Source: Opitutaceae bacterium (GTDB lineage Bacteria > Verrucomicrobiota > Verrucomicrobiia > Opitutales > Opitutaceae). Taken from it: 64,000 bases of DNA. The notes beneath the pieces were generated by a model, which saw nothing but the letters and a program-made list of their open reading frames with translations, did not search any database and had not been told where the DNA came from. Below, one piece after another: positions 25,593-33,749 of this stretch; the stretch's first letter is position 1; every line of letters starts with the position of its first letter. The stretch is taken from assembly GCA_027482185.1 (NCBI GenBank), contig JAIXWF010000022.1, positions 372,001-436,000 of the forward strand, in the 5' to 3' direction. Both the position numbers and the translations under genes were made by a program.

Positions 25593-25611
25593 TTTAGGTC
25601 GGGGGGCGGAG

Positions 25612-25741
25612 GTTTGGAGTTTGGGGTTTGGGGTTCGGAGTTGGGGGCGGAGACGGAGGGAGGTTTTGGGTTTTGAGTTTTGGGTTCTGGGGCGGAGGGG
25701 GGCGAAATTTGGAGTTCGGAGTTCGGGGTTCGGAGTTGGGG
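25612..25741. repeat. Heptad word arrays, composite element copy 1
   Basis: There are three blocks of 7-base words. The first has five words of the GTTTGGG / GTTCGGA kind (25612-25646). The second has four of the GTTTTGG kind (25663-25690). The third again has GTTCGGA-type words (about 25707-25741). The same block order is found at 32249-32385, and a compact form at 38673-38756. Confidence 0.85.
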
Positions 25742-25747
25742 GGCATG

Positions 25748-25777
25748 AAAAAAGGCGCGCCGGTTAGGGCGCGCCTT
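25748..25777 (-). terminator. Rho-independent terminator of the TonB receptor gene
   Basis: On the minus strand a perfect 10-base stem (AAGGCGCGCC and its complement) with a 6-base loop is followed by TTTTTT. It lies 81 bases after the stop codon of the receptor at 25858. A GCATGAAAAAA context is shared with the terminator near 32.4 kb. Confidence 0.9.
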
Positions 25778-25815
25778 GGAAGTGGGGAATTGGGAGGAGG
25801 GGCCGTGGGTCGATC

Positions 25816-25843
25816 GCTCAACTCTCAGCGCTCAGCTCTCAAC
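25816..25843 (-). repeat. Heptad array at the 3' end of the receptor gene
   Basis: Four contiguous 7-base words of the TCTCAAC / GCTCAGC type lie between the receptor stop codon and its terminator. The adjoining TCTCAACTTATCCC recurs as its exact reverse complement near 52.2 kb. Confidence 0.8.
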
Positions 25844-25857
25844 TTATCCCGAAGGGA

Positions 25858-28575
25858 TCAGAACGACTTCGTGAGCTGGATGTAGGCCCAGCGGGGGAGG
25901 AAGTTGCTGGCGCGCTCGGCGTATCCGGTCGAGAAGGACGTCGCGGGCGCAAGGCGGTCGAAGATGTTGTTCACGCCGATCGTGCCGCGGAGGCCCCAGG
26001 GCAGGTCGTGGCTGAACTGCACATCCGTCGTCACCTGCTGTTTCACGAAGAGCAGGCTCGGGGACGTGTCCTGGAAGCCGCCGATGTAGTTCACATTGAG
26101 GGCGGCGGAGGCGTGCTGGTGCGTCCAGAGGAGGGACGCGTCGCCGCGCCAGCGCGGGATTTCGTAGAGGCCGACGGTTTCGACCTGCGGGAGGTCGGGG
26201 CGCGTGCGGAGGGTCTGCGAGTTGATGAGCGTCGCGACGCCGCGGGCGGTGAAGCGGCCGAGGCGGGTCGGGGCGAAGCGGTACTCGGCGGCGAAGTCGA
26301 AGCCCTTGGCTTTGGTGCTTCCGTAATTGCCGAGGACGGTGCGGATTTCGCGGAGTTCGCCGGAGAGGCCGGCGGCGGTGTCGGCCGCGGTGGGATCGGC
26401 GCGGACGACGGCGCCGGGGAAGAGGGCGGCGTTGGCGAGGATGATCGCGGGCGTGGCGGGCTGGCCGATGCGGTTGGTGACTTCGACCTCGTAGAGGTCG
26501 ACGCTGAGGGAGAGGCCCTTGAGGAACTTGGGGGCGAGTTGGACGCCGAAGTTCTTCGACTCGGATTTCTCGGGGGCGAGGAGCGGGTTGCCGCCGGAGC
26601 GGATCAGGCGCTGGCCGGTGCCGCTGTCGTTGACGTTGGCGCCGGGGCGGCCGAAGCGGAGCGGGTCGGGGATGTTGAAGGTGACGGCGACCGTCTGGGG
26701 CAGGTAGAGCTCGGCGAGGGCGGGGGCGCGGAAGCCCTTGCCCCAGGAGGCGCGGAACGTGATCTGCTCGGCGACGGGCTGCCAACGCAGACCGAGGCGC
26801 GGGACGGTGGTGTCGCCGACGCCGGCGTCGGAGAACTTCTCGAGGCGGCCCGCGGCGTTGAGCTCGAGCGTGTGGAAGCCGGCGACTTTCTGCGCGGCGG
26901 AGATCACGGGCAGCGAGGCCTCGACGTAGGCGGCGCTGACGCGGCGGGTGCCGCGGGCGATCGGAACGGGGGCGCCTTGATTGAGGAGCTGGATCTGCGT
27001 GCGCTGGTCGCGGAAGCGTTCTTCGCGCCACTGGGCGCCGACGGCGACGGCGATCGGGCCGGCGGGCAATTGGAAGACGGAGCCGGTGCTGCGGGCGTCG
27101 AAGGCCGTGAGCTCGGTCTTGGCGTCGCGGGTGACGCCGCCTTCAAGGCCGGCGAGGGTGGCCGGGTTGTTGCGGATGGTGGTGCCGTTGGCGAACAGGT
27201 TCAGCGCGGTGGCGCGGTTGGTGTCGGCGAGGGCGGCGTTGACCTTGTCCTGGCCGGGGAAGTTCTTGAGGTCGAGGTGCGAGGTCTGGCGGTTCCAGGT
27301 GACGGAGGCGTCCCAGGTCCAGCCGCCGCCGAGTTGGCCGTCGAGGCCGGCGACGAGGCGGGACATCTCGCTGGTCGTCGTGGTGAGGCGGTCGCCCATT
27401 TCGAGGAAACGGAAGAACATCGTCTGCGTGGCGTTGGAGACGACCGGCACGCCGAAGGGATTGAACGGGTTGCTCGCGGGCAACGTGATCGTGTTCAGGG
27501 TCGAGATCGGCGCGGGGGAGAGGCCCTCGACGTTCTCGTTGCGCTGCCAGCCGAGCTCGGCGAAGGCGGCGATCTTTTCGGAGAACTCATGGCGCAGCGT
27601 GGCGACGAGGCCGCGGCGCTCGGCGGAGGTCTGCGGGCGGATGGCGGCGTTGGCGTCGAAGGTATTCTGCGTCTGCAGCTGGCGGGTGAACGTCGCGTTC
27701 GGGCCCGTGGAGTTGCGGTCGACGGTGAAGGTGCGGGCCGCGGCGGCGGCGCCGGCGGGGATGACCTGGCCGGTGATCGGGTCGGTGGCGCCGGCGGGGA
27801 CGACGAAGGAGCCCGGGGTGTTGCTCGCGAGGAGCAGCTGGCGCTTCACGGGCTGCGGCAGTTCGCGGAAGAGGAATTCGTCGCGCTCGTACCAGTCGCC
27901 GATGACGGAGAGGGTGGTGCGGCCGGACTTGGCGCCGACGGTGAAGGAGCCGCGCATCGTCGGGGCGGTGATGCCGCCGGTGAAGTCGCCGTAGCTGACG
28001 GTGGCGGTGCTGCCGGCAAGATCCTTCTTGAGGATGATGTTCACGACGCCGGCGACGGCATCGGCGCCGTAGACGGCGGAGGCGCCGTCCTTGAGCACCT
28101 CGATGCGCGCGATGGCGGCGACGGGGATCATGTTGACGTCGACGAATTGCTCGGTGCCGAGACCGGCGGCGGAGCCGCCCTGGCCGAAGGGCGCGAGGGT
28201 GACGCGGCGGCCGTTGAGGAGGACGAGGGTGGAGTTGACGCCGAGGCCGCGCATGGAGACGGCGGCGGAGCCGGGCGAGGAGGTGTTGACGCGGTTTTCG
28301 GCGAAGCCCTGGGCGCCGATTTCCGGGATTTTGCGGAGGAGGTTGGCGAGGTTGACCTGGCCGGAGGCCTCGATCTCGGCGGGCGTGAGCACGCGGAGAT
28401 TGGCGGCGCCGGTGGATTCACCCATGCGCAGGTTGGAGCCCGTGACCGTGAAGGCCTCGAGTTTGGTCGGCGCGCCGGCGGCGGCCGGGGCGGCGTTGGT
28501 CTGGGCCGAGGCCGCCCGGGGCAGGGCGGCCGCGGCGATCACCGCGAGCAGAAGGGCGGGAGTGCTGGTTTTCAT
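25858..28575 (-). CDS. TonB-dependent receptor (possible nucleoside/purine uptake)
   Basis: A 905-residue outer-membrane receptor. The signal peptide (LLLAVIAAAALPRAASAQ) is followed by KLEAFTVTGSN, probably the TonB box region and plug start. The plug shows VNLANLLRKIPEIGAQGF, VSMRGLGVNSTLVLLNGRR and RIEVLKDGASAVYGADAVAG. The barrel ends with YIQLTKSF, terminal Phe. The start codon lies 32 bases after the stop of the exported deaminase-like amidohydrolase, so they are probably co-transcribed. Together with the nucleoside hydrolase upstream, this suggests uptake of nucleosides or bases. That substrate is inferred from neighbours only. An intrinsic terminator follows. Confidence 0.9.
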   Translation of the reverse strand: MKTSTPALLLAVIAAAALPRAASAQTNAAPAAAGAPTKLEAFTVTGSNLRMGESTGAANLRVLTPAEIEASGQVNLANLLRKIPEIGAQGFAENRVNTSSPGSAAVSMRGLGVNSTLVLLNGRRVTLAPFGQGGSAAGLGTEQFVDVNMIPVAAIARIEVLKDGASAVYGADAVAGVVNIILKKDLAGSTATVSYGDFTGGITAPTMRGSFTVGAKSGRTTLSVIGDWYERDEFLFRELPQPVKRQLLLASNTPGSFVVPAGATDPITGQVIPAGAAAAARTFTVDRNSTGPNATFTRQLQTQNTFDANAAIRPQTSAERRGLVATLRHEFSEKIAAFAELGWQRNENVEGLSPAPISTLNTITLPASNPFNPFGVPVVSNATQTMFFRFLEMGDRLTTTTSEMSRLVAGLDGQLGGGWTWDASVTWNRQTSHLDLKNFPGQDKVNAALADTNRATALNLFANGTTIRNNPATLAGLEGGVTRDAKTELTAFDARSTGSVFQLPAGPIAVAVGAQWREERFRDQRTQIQLLNQGAPVPIARGTRRVSAAYVEASLPVISAAQKVAGFHTLELNAAGRLEKFSDAGVGDTTVPRLGLRWQPVAEQITFRASWGKGFRAPALAELYLPQTVAVTFNIPDPLRFGRPGANVNDSGTGQRLIRSGGNPLLAPEKSESKNFGVQLAPKFLKGLSLSVDLYEVEVTNRIGQPATPAIILANAALFPGAVVRADPTAADTAAGLSGELREIRTVLGNYGSTKAKGFDFAAEYRFAPTRLGRFTARGVATLINSQTLRTRPDLPQVETVGLYEIPRWRGDASLLWTHQHASAALNVNYIGGFQDTSPSLLFVKQQVTTDVQFSHDLPWGLRGTIGVNNIFDRLAPATSFSTGYAERASNFLPRWAYIQLTKSF

Positions 28576-28607
28576 GGTTGGTGTCAAAAAATCGGATACG
28601 GGGCGGA

Positions 28608-30014
28608 TCATTTCAGGCCGGCGGCGATGGCGGCGTTGATCCGGGCGGAAAGGACGCGCATCTTCGCCTTCACGGCGGGGGCGTCGAGGGTCTTGACCAC
28701 GCGGTCTTCCATCAGAATGCGGCCGTGGACGATCGTGGTGCGGATGTCGCGGGGGCTGGCGGCGTACACGAGGGCCGAATACACATCGTAGAGCGGCAGC
28801 ATGGCGGTGCTGTCGGTGTCGACGATGACGAGGTCGGCGAGTTTGCCCGGCTCGAGGGAGCCGATCTTGTCCTCGAGGTGGAGGGCGCGGGCGCCGCCGA
28901 GGGTGGCCATTTCGACGACGGCGGCGGCGGGCATGACGTTGCGGTCCTTGCGGTCGAGCTTGTGGACCTTGGCGACGTAGCCGAGCTGGCCGACGATATC
29001 GAGGGTGTTGCCGCTCATGGGGCCGTCGGTGGCGAGGCCGACGCGGAGGCCGTCGTTGAACATCTTGAGCGCGGGGGCGACGCCCTTGGCGGACTTGATG
29101 TTGGCGACCATGGCGTGGGCGACGCCGGCGTCGCGGGCCTTGAGCAGGGCGATGTCGGAGTCGGTGACGAAGATGCAATGCGCCGCGAGGAGGCGGCGGT
29201 TGAGGAGGCCGAGCGAGTCGAGGTACTCGACCGGCGTCATGTTATGGTCTTTCCGCAGCGAGGTCATTTCCTCGGTCATTTCCGCGAGGTGGATCATGAC
29301 CGGGGCGTCGAGGGCGGCGGAGGCCTCGGCGATCAGGCGGAGGTGGACGGCGTCGACGGTGTACGGGGCGTGCGGGGCGAAGGCGGGGGTGATGAGCGGA
29401 TCGCCGCGGTGTTCGGCGATGAATTTCTTCGCGAGGGCGAGGCCGCCGTAGGGTTCGGGGCTGTCGGGGGCGGGGAAGTTGAGGATGGTCTGGCCGAGGA
29501 CGGCGCGGAGGCCGGCCTGTTTGGTGGCGCGGGCGACCTCGTCCTCGAAGTAGTACATGTTCGCGAAGGTCGTGACGCCGCCCTCGATCATTTCGAGGAG
29601 CCCGAGGAGGGCGCCGCCGGCGACGACCTCGCGGGTGACGAACGACTTTTCGAGCGGGAAAATGAAACGGCGGAGGCGGTCGGGCACATCGTCGCCGAGA
29701 CCGCGGAAGACGGTCATCGGGATGTGCGTGTGGGTGTTGACCATGCCGGGCATCACGATGCCGCCGCGGGCGTCGATGGTGCGGGGGGCGGAGTAGGCCG
29801 CGGCGATGGCCGCGGGGCCGACGGCGAGGATCTTTTCGCCGCGGATGACGACGGCGCCGTCGTCGATGACCTCGCGGGCGGCGTTCATGGTGATGACGCG
29901 GGCGCGGGTGACGATGAGATCGGCGGGGATCACGGCGGGGGATTGCGCGACGGCGCCGGCGGCGGCCGCGAGGAGTGCGGCGAGCAGAAAGACCGGGCGG
30001 GCGAGAAGGCGCAT
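28608..30014 (-). CDS. Exported amidohydrolase, MTA/SAH (adenosine) deaminase-like
   Basis: A 468-residue amidohydrolase with a TIM-barrel metal centre. NTHTHIPMT gives the first two His ligands, HLAEMTEE and AAHCIFVTDSD supply later His ligands, and TDGPMSGNTLD contains the catalytic Asp. The HNMTPVEYLDSLGLLNRRLL block is typical of 5'-methylthioadenosine/S-adenosylhomocysteine deaminases. Unusually for that family there is a clear signal peptide (LARPVFLLAALLAAAAGAVAQ), so the enzyme is probably periplasmic. It sits between a nucleoside hydrolase and a TonB receptor, which supports extracellular purine processing. Guanine deaminase or another amidohydrolase is possible. Confidence 0.87.
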   Translation of the reverse strand: MRLLARPVFLLAALLAAAAGAVAQSPAVIPADLIVTRARVITMNAAREVIDDGAVVIRGEKILAVGPAAIAAAYSAPRTIDARGGIVMPGMVNTHTHIPMTVFRGLGDDVPDRLRRFIFPLEKSFVTREVVAGGALLGLLEMIEGGVTTFANMYYFEDEVARATKQAGLRAVLGQTILNFPAPDSPEPYGGLALAKKFIAEHRGDPLITPAFAPHAPYTVDAVHLRLIAEASAALDAPVMIHLAEMTEEMTSLRKDHNMTPVEYLDSLGLLNRRLLAAHCIFVTDSDIALLKARDAGVAHAMVANIKSAKGVAPALKMFNDGLRVGLATDGPMSGNTLDIVGQLGYVAKVHKLDRKDRNVMPAAAVVEMATLGGARALHLEDKIGSLEPGKLADLVIVDTDSTAMLPLYDVYSALVYAASPRDIRTTIVHGRILMEDRVVKTLDAPAVKAKMRVLSARINAAIAAGLK

Positions 30015-30172
30015 GCGTTTGGGACACAAAGGAGATTCGCGGCGCGCTGCAACTGCCGGGACAGCAAACGACCGGCGGCGGGAAAAATACTCCCGGATTC
30101 GAAACGGACGCGGAACCATGCGTCCGTGCAGCAACGGCGGTGCCAGCCTGGGGGTGGCGCGGCGGAATCCGT

Positions 30173-31168
30173 TTACCGGGAGCAAAGCGCGACGAACAGG
30201 GCCCGGAAACGGGCTTCGTCGATGGCGAATTCCACGCGGGCCGAGCGTTCGCCGTGGCCCGGGCCGGTGCCGGGGTGCCAGCTCAAGGTGTCGCCGTAGT
30301 GGGCGCCGGGATCGAGCTCGATGTCGAGCAGGAGGGTTTCGGCGCGCGTGACGAGGCTGGGATCGATCCAGGTGGCGGCGGCGACTTCGTCCCACATCGG
30401 CCGGTTCCGGGGACCGAAGCGGTCGAGGTAGCGAGCCAGCGGGGTGTTGGCGCGGGCGATGGCGGCAAAGAGATCGGGGTGGGCGCGGACGTTTTGGGAG
30501 ACGTCGATCGGGGAGCAGACGACCTTTGGCCAGGGGGCGCGGATGACGGCGCGGGCGGCCTCGGCGTCGAAGCGGAAATTGAATTCGCGGCGCGGCGTGC
30601 GGGCGAATTCGCGGTCGGCGGTGGCGGGGGCGAAGGAGCCGCCCATGAAGTGGAGCTCGCGCACGAGGGCGGGCAGCTGCGGCTCGAGACGGAGGGCGAG
30701 GGCGATATTGGTGAACGGGGCGGCGCACCAGAGGGAGATTTCGCCGGGGCGCGCGCGGCAGTGGCGCACGATGAAGGCGGCGGCGGATTCGGCGGCGGGG
30801 GCGGTCGCGGGATTGCCTTCGGGCAAATCGGGGGTGTGGCGCGGGTCGGCCCAACGGCCGGGGCGGGCGAGGTCCCAGGCGCCGTTGTAGATGAGTTTGC
30901 CGTGGCGGGCTTCCCAGGCGGCGACGGCGTCGGGCGTGTTGACGAGCGGCATTTCGGCGCCGGGGACGACGGGGATGTCGGGGCGGCCGGCGACCTCGAG
31001 GAAACGCAGGGCCTGGCGGACCTGATGGTCGCGCCAGTGGTCGCCGGTGCAGACGGTGACGCCGAGGACGTCGGTGTCGGGGGCGTTGAGCAGGAGGGCG
31101 ACGGCCTGAAGATTGGTGCCGGCGGGGCCGTGGGTGTCCTGGTCGATGATGAGGGCGCGGCGCGACAT
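30173..31168 (-). CDS. Nucleoside hydrolase-like protein (divergent metal site)
   Basis: A 331-residue member of the nucleoside hydrolase fold. Family blocks are present: LHFMGGSF, REFNFRFDAEAARAVI and MWDEVAAATWIDPSLV. However, the N-terminal calcium motif, normally DxDxxxDD, reads IIDQDTHGPAGTNLQA, with a short insertion and Thr-Asn at the place of the second Asp pair. The His before the last conserved Asp is Trp. It may therefore cleave an unusual ribosidic substrate. There is no signal peptide, so it is cytoplasmic. It lies upstream of the exported deaminase and divergent from a phosphoribosyltransferase gene, consistent with purine salvage. Confidence 0.82.
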   Translation of the reverse strand: MSRRALIIDQDTHGPAGTNLQAVALLLNAPDTDVLGVTVCTGDHWRDHQVRQALRFLEVAGRPDIPVVPGAEMPLVNTPDAVAAWEARHGKLIYNGAWDLARPGRWADPRHTPDLPEGNPATAPAAESAAAFIVRHCRARPGEISLWCAAPFTNIALALRLEPQLPALVRELHFMGGSFAPATADREFARTPRREFNFRFDAEAARAVIRAPWPKVVCSPIDVSQNVRAHPDLFAAIARANTPLARYLDRFGPRNRPMWDEVAAATWIDPSLVTRAETLLLDIELDPGAHYGDTLSWHPGTGPGHGERSARVEFAIDEARFRALFVALCSR

Positions 31169-31254
31169 GCAGGCGGGGAGGTTGGCGGGAAAGAGAGCGG
31201 AGGCGGAGAAAAAGATTCTGGCTGGCGGCGGGGCGATCGCGCGAAGGTGGCGGG

Positions 31255-31764
31255 GTGGATTACCTGAGCCTGATCGACCGCAGCAAGCTGCACTACAAAC
31301 GGAGCGACGTGACGCCGATCTTTGCGGAGCCGGCGGCGTTCGCGGCGCTCACGGAGGATCTGGCGGCGCCGTTCCGCGACGCAGGCGTGCAGCGGGTGGT
31401 CGGGACGGATGCGCTGGGGTTCGTGGTGGGTACGGCGCTGGCGTTGAAGTTCGGCGTCGGGTTCGTGCCGGTCCGCAAAGGCGGGAAATTGCCGGTGCGG
31501 AACGAGCGGGTGACGTTCCGGGATTATTCGGGGAGCGAGAAGACCTTCGAGTTGAGGGCGGAGCCGTGGCCGGCGGGCACGCGCGTGCTGCTGTGCGACG
31601 AATGGATCGAGACGGGGGCGACGGCGCAGGCGGCGGCGACGTTGATCGAGCGGTGCGGCGGCACGGTGGTCGGCATTGCGGCGATCGCATTCCGGAAGAA
31701 CGAACGCACGGCGCCGCTGTGGGCGAAGTACCGGTGCCACGGGGTTTGGCCGGAGCAGGTGTAA
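31255..31764 (+). CDS. Phosphoribosyltransferase-like protein (purine type)
   Basis: A 169-residue type I PRTase. The PRPP-binding loop is VLLCDEWIETGATAQAA, related to the usual VDDxxxTGGT but with Cys-Asp-Glu and Gly-Ala-Thr, so binding may be altered. VGTDALGFVVGTALALKFGVGF resembles the base-proximal loop of adenine PRTases, and FVPVRKGGKLP is the flexible-loop lysine region. The start is GTG at 31255 with a GAAGG ribosome site upstream. It is divergent from the nucleoside hydrolase. A canonical apt lies at 37113, so this one probably has a different base specificity. Confidence 0.82.
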   Translation: MDYLSLIDRSKLHYKRSDVTPIFAEPAAFAALTEDLAAPFRDAGVQRVVGTDALGFVVGTALALKFGVGFVPVRKGGKLPVRNERVTFRDYSGSEKTFELRAEPWPAGTRVLLCDEWIETGATAQAAATLIERCGGTVVGIAAIAFRKNERTAPLWAKYRCHGVWPEQV

Positions 31765-31791
31765 GCGCCGTGCGCCGCGCGGGCGCGGCGC

Positions 31792-31820
31792 GGTTGAAAG
31801 GGGGGAGGTTGAAGGTTGAA
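31792..31820 (+). repeat. Short heptad run
   Basis: Three copies of the word GGTTGAA lie at 31792, 31807 and 31814, just after the phosphoribosyltransferase gene. They match the words of the 55.8 kb hairpin. Confidence 0.55.
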
Positions 31821-31861
31821 GGAACGGAACGGTGCGGCGGATTTGCGCGGGCGGTGGGGGT

Positions 31862-31920
31862 GTAGGGGCGCGCCTCGTGCGCGCCCAGGTTGAATGGGCG
31901 CGCACGAGGCGCGCCCCTAC
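31862..31920. repeat. REP1 inverted pair with perfect 25-base arms
   Basis: The copy at 31862-31886 (plus) and the copy at 31896-31920 (minus) are exact reverse complements over all 25 bases, with a 9-base spacer (AGGTTGAAT). Each alone folds as GTAG plus an 8-base stem with loop CTCGT. It is the best conserved BIME-like unit in the window. Confidence 0.92.
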
Positions 31921-31932
31921 GGCGGAATAATG

Positions 31933-31942
31933 CCCGGGCTAC
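31933..31942 (-). repeat. Half REP2 element
   Basis: On minus it reads GTAGCCCGGG, the first part of REP2. The bases before it (GGCGGAATAA) are also found before the REP2 at 17551. This copy therefore looks like a deletion derivative. Confidence 0.55.
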
Positions 31943-32210
31943 GCGAGGCGGGATTGAGTAGATTCCGGGTTACACGCGGCGGCGGGGGCGGCCGATTCTA
32001 GGGGCAAGCAGCGAACGCTGCCTCTGTCTTCAAGGATGAAAACGGCGAACGTGCCGGGCAATGGATTGCCCCAGACGCAGCCGGCGGACCGACGGGTTCA
32101 CCGGAGCGGCGGGTGATTTGGCGTCGGAATTCCGCGAGGGTCGGGGCCGCCTTGGCCGCGAACTCAAGAAACCAACATCAACAATCGTGGTGGATTGTCC
32201 TGATGTGCCC

Positions 32211-32252
32211 AAACTCCACGTCGCCGCGCGCAAGCACGGGGACGTGGAGTTT
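32211..32252. repeat. 12-base perfect inverted repeat
   Basis: AAACTCCACGTC at 32211-32222 is exactly complementary to 32241-32252, with an 18-base loop. Its right arm runs into the first heptad word of the following array. Confidence 0.65.
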
Positions 32253-32385
32253 CTTGTTTGGAGTTTGGAGTTCGGAGTTTGGAGTTGGAGGAGCGCGGCG
32301 GTTTTGGGTTTTGGGTTCTGGGTTTTGGGTTGGAGCGCGGAGGCGCGGAAGTTTGGGGTTCGGGGTTTGGAGTTGGGAGTTGGGA
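32249..32385. repeat. Heptad word arrays, composite element copy 2
   Basis: Six words of the GTTTGGA kind (32249-32290) are followed by a 10-base spacer and five GTTTTGG-type words (32301-32335). After another spacer come five GTTTGGG / GTTGGGA-type words (32351-32385). Block order and words match the element at 25612, and the same GCATGAAAAAA terminator module follows. Confidence 0.87.
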
Positions 32386-32398
32386 AAATGCGGGCATG

Positions 32399-32427
32399 AA
32401 AAAACGCCCGCCGGGGTGGGCGGGCGT
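32399..32427 (-). terminator. Rho-independent terminator of the Gfo/Idh gene
   Basis: On minus, a 9-base GC stem (ACGCCCGCC at 32404-32412 and its complement at 32419-32427) with a 6-base loop is followed by a T run. It lies 46 bases after the stop of the gene at 32474. Confidence 0.9.
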
Positions 32428-32441
32428 CGGGAGGGTTTGGC

Positions 32442-32469
32442 TCTCAACCCTCAACTCTCAGCGCTCAAC
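32442..32469 (-). repeat. Heptad array at the 3' end of the Gfo/Idh gene
   Basis: Four 7-base words of the TCTCAAC / GCTCAAC type lie between the stop codon and the terminator. The arrangement is the same as at 25816-25843. Confidence 0.8.
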
Positions 32470-32473
32470 TCTT

Positions 32474-33643
32474 TCAGAACTTCGGGAACTTGACCCACTT
32501 GGCGCCGGCTTTGCCTGACTTCACGGCGGTCTCGATGAAGGCCATGCCGGCGAGGCCGTCGTCGATATTCGGGAAGTCGTAGCCGGTCTTCGGCGCTTTG
32601 CGGCCGGCGATGGAGTCGGCGATGGCGGCGCCGGCGCTGCGGTACACGTTGGCGAAGGCTTCGATGAAGCCTTCCGGATGCGCGAACGGCGTGCGGATCG
32701 CGCCCTTGGCGGCGGCGCTGTGGTAGCTGTTGCCGCGGCGGTGGATTTGCTGCGGGGCGTCGGCTTTTTTCCAGATGAGCTCGTTGGGATTTTCCTGGAA
32801 CCACTGCAGCGAGCCCTGGGTGCCGAAGACGCGGATGTTGAGGTTGTTTTCCTCGCCGCTGGAGATCTGCGAGGCGAAGAGGATGCCCTTCACGCCGCCG
32901 GAGAAACGCACGAGGCAGTTGCCGTCGTCGTCGAGCAGGCGGCCGGGAATGAACGTCGAAAGCTCGGCGCAGATTTCCTCGATCTCGAGGCCGGTGATGT
33001 AGCGGGCGAGGTTGTGCGCGTGGGTGCCGATGTCGCCCATGCAATTCGAGACGCCGGAGACGTTGGGATCCATGCGCCAGTTGGCGATCTGCGAGGGCTT
33101 GGCGTCCTCGAAGGCGCTCGTCGCGTAGCCCTGCGGGTACTCGACGACGACCTTGAGCAGCTTGCCGAGTTTGCCGGCGCGGACCCAGTCGCGGGCCTCC
33201 TTCACCATCGGGTAGCCGGTGTAATTGTGCGTGAGGGCGAAGACCTTGCCGGACTTCTTCACGATCTCGCGGAGCTTGAGGCCTTCCTTGAGGGTGAAGC
33301 AGAGGGGCTTGTCGCAGACGACGTGGAAGCCGGCCTCGAGAAACGTTTTCGCGACGGCGGCGTGGGTGTTGTTGCGCGTGACGATCGATACGAAGTCGAT
33401 GCGTTGGTCGGCGGGGAGCGCGGCCTCGGCCTTCGCCATTTCCTGGTACGTGCCGTAGACGCGCGCGGGATCGAGGAAGAAGTCGGCGCCGGAGGCCTTG
33501 GACTTGGCGGGATCGGAGGAGAAGCAGCCGGCGACGAGGTCGATCTCGCCGTCGAGGCGGGCGGCCATGCGGTGGACGGCGCCGATGAAAGCGCCGCGGC
33601 CGCCGCCGATCATGCCCATGCGGAGTTTGCGGGGGAGGTTCAT
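32474..33643 (-). CDS. Gfo/Idh/MocA family oxidoreductase
   Basis: A 389-residue NAD(P)-dependent sugar dehydrogenase without an export signal. The Rossmann motif is MGMIGGGRGAFIGAVH. The EKP block is VVCDKPLCFTLKEGLKL (Asp for Glu), and the catalytic region has SNCMGDIGTHAHNLARYITG with the conserved Asp and His. It belongs to a group often encoded with sugar isomerases and probably oxidises a hexose or glycoside, perhaps at C3 as in known 3-keto-glycoside pathways. That reaction is inference. It is the last gene of a minus-strand series with another Gfo/Idh and a sugar isomerase-like gene, and it ends in an intrinsic terminator. Confidence 0.92.
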   Translation of the reverse strand: MNLPRKLRMGMIGGGRGAFIGAVHRMAARLDGEIDLVAGCFSSDPAKSKASGADFFLDPARVYGTYQEMAKAEAALPADQRIDFVSIVTRNNTHAAVAKTFLEAGFHVVCDKPLCFTLKEGLKLREIVKKSGKVFALTHNYTGYPMVKEARDWVRAGKLGKLLKVVVEYPQGYATSAFEDAKPSQIANWRMDPNVSGVSNCMGDIGTHAHNLARYITGLEIEEICAELSTFIPGRLLDDDGNCLVRFSGGVKGILFASQISSGEENNLNIRVFGTQGSLQWFQENPNELIWKKADAPQQIHRRGNSYHSAAAKGAIRTPFAHPEGFIEAFANVYRSAGAAIADSIAGRKAPKTGYDFPNIDDGLAGMAFIETAVKSGKAGAKWVKFPKF

Positions 33644-33652
33644 GTGCGGGGG

Positions 33653-33739
33653 AAGTAGCGGGTAGCGGGTAGTGGGTAGCGAGTAGGTGATGGGCGGGCG
33701 CGAGCGGTGATGCTCGCTACCCGCTACACGCTCCTCGCT
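33653..33739. repeat. Heptad arrays, inverted arms
   Basis: Five 7-base words of the GTAGCGG type (33653-33687) are followed by four complementary words (TCGCTAC, CCGCTAC; 33712-33739). They fill the spacer between two co-directional Gfo/Idh genes and can fold into a hairpin. Confidence 0.82.
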
Positions 33740-33749
33740 ACGGTTCGGA

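Larger units (their letters stand above)
31765..32248. other. Long gene-free spacer with REP and heptad elements
   Basis: No supported gene lies between the PRTase stop and the heptad element at 32249. The stretch contains a short heptad run, the REP1 pair, half a REP2 and an inverted repeat (listed separately). Several short frames exist, but none has a credible domain or start. Confidence 0.6.

Noticed and set aside
32061-32399. A possible 112-residue gene in the repeat-rich spacer
   Set aside because: The second half is translation of heptad repeats and the first half has no family match or ribosome site. I treat it as non-coding.
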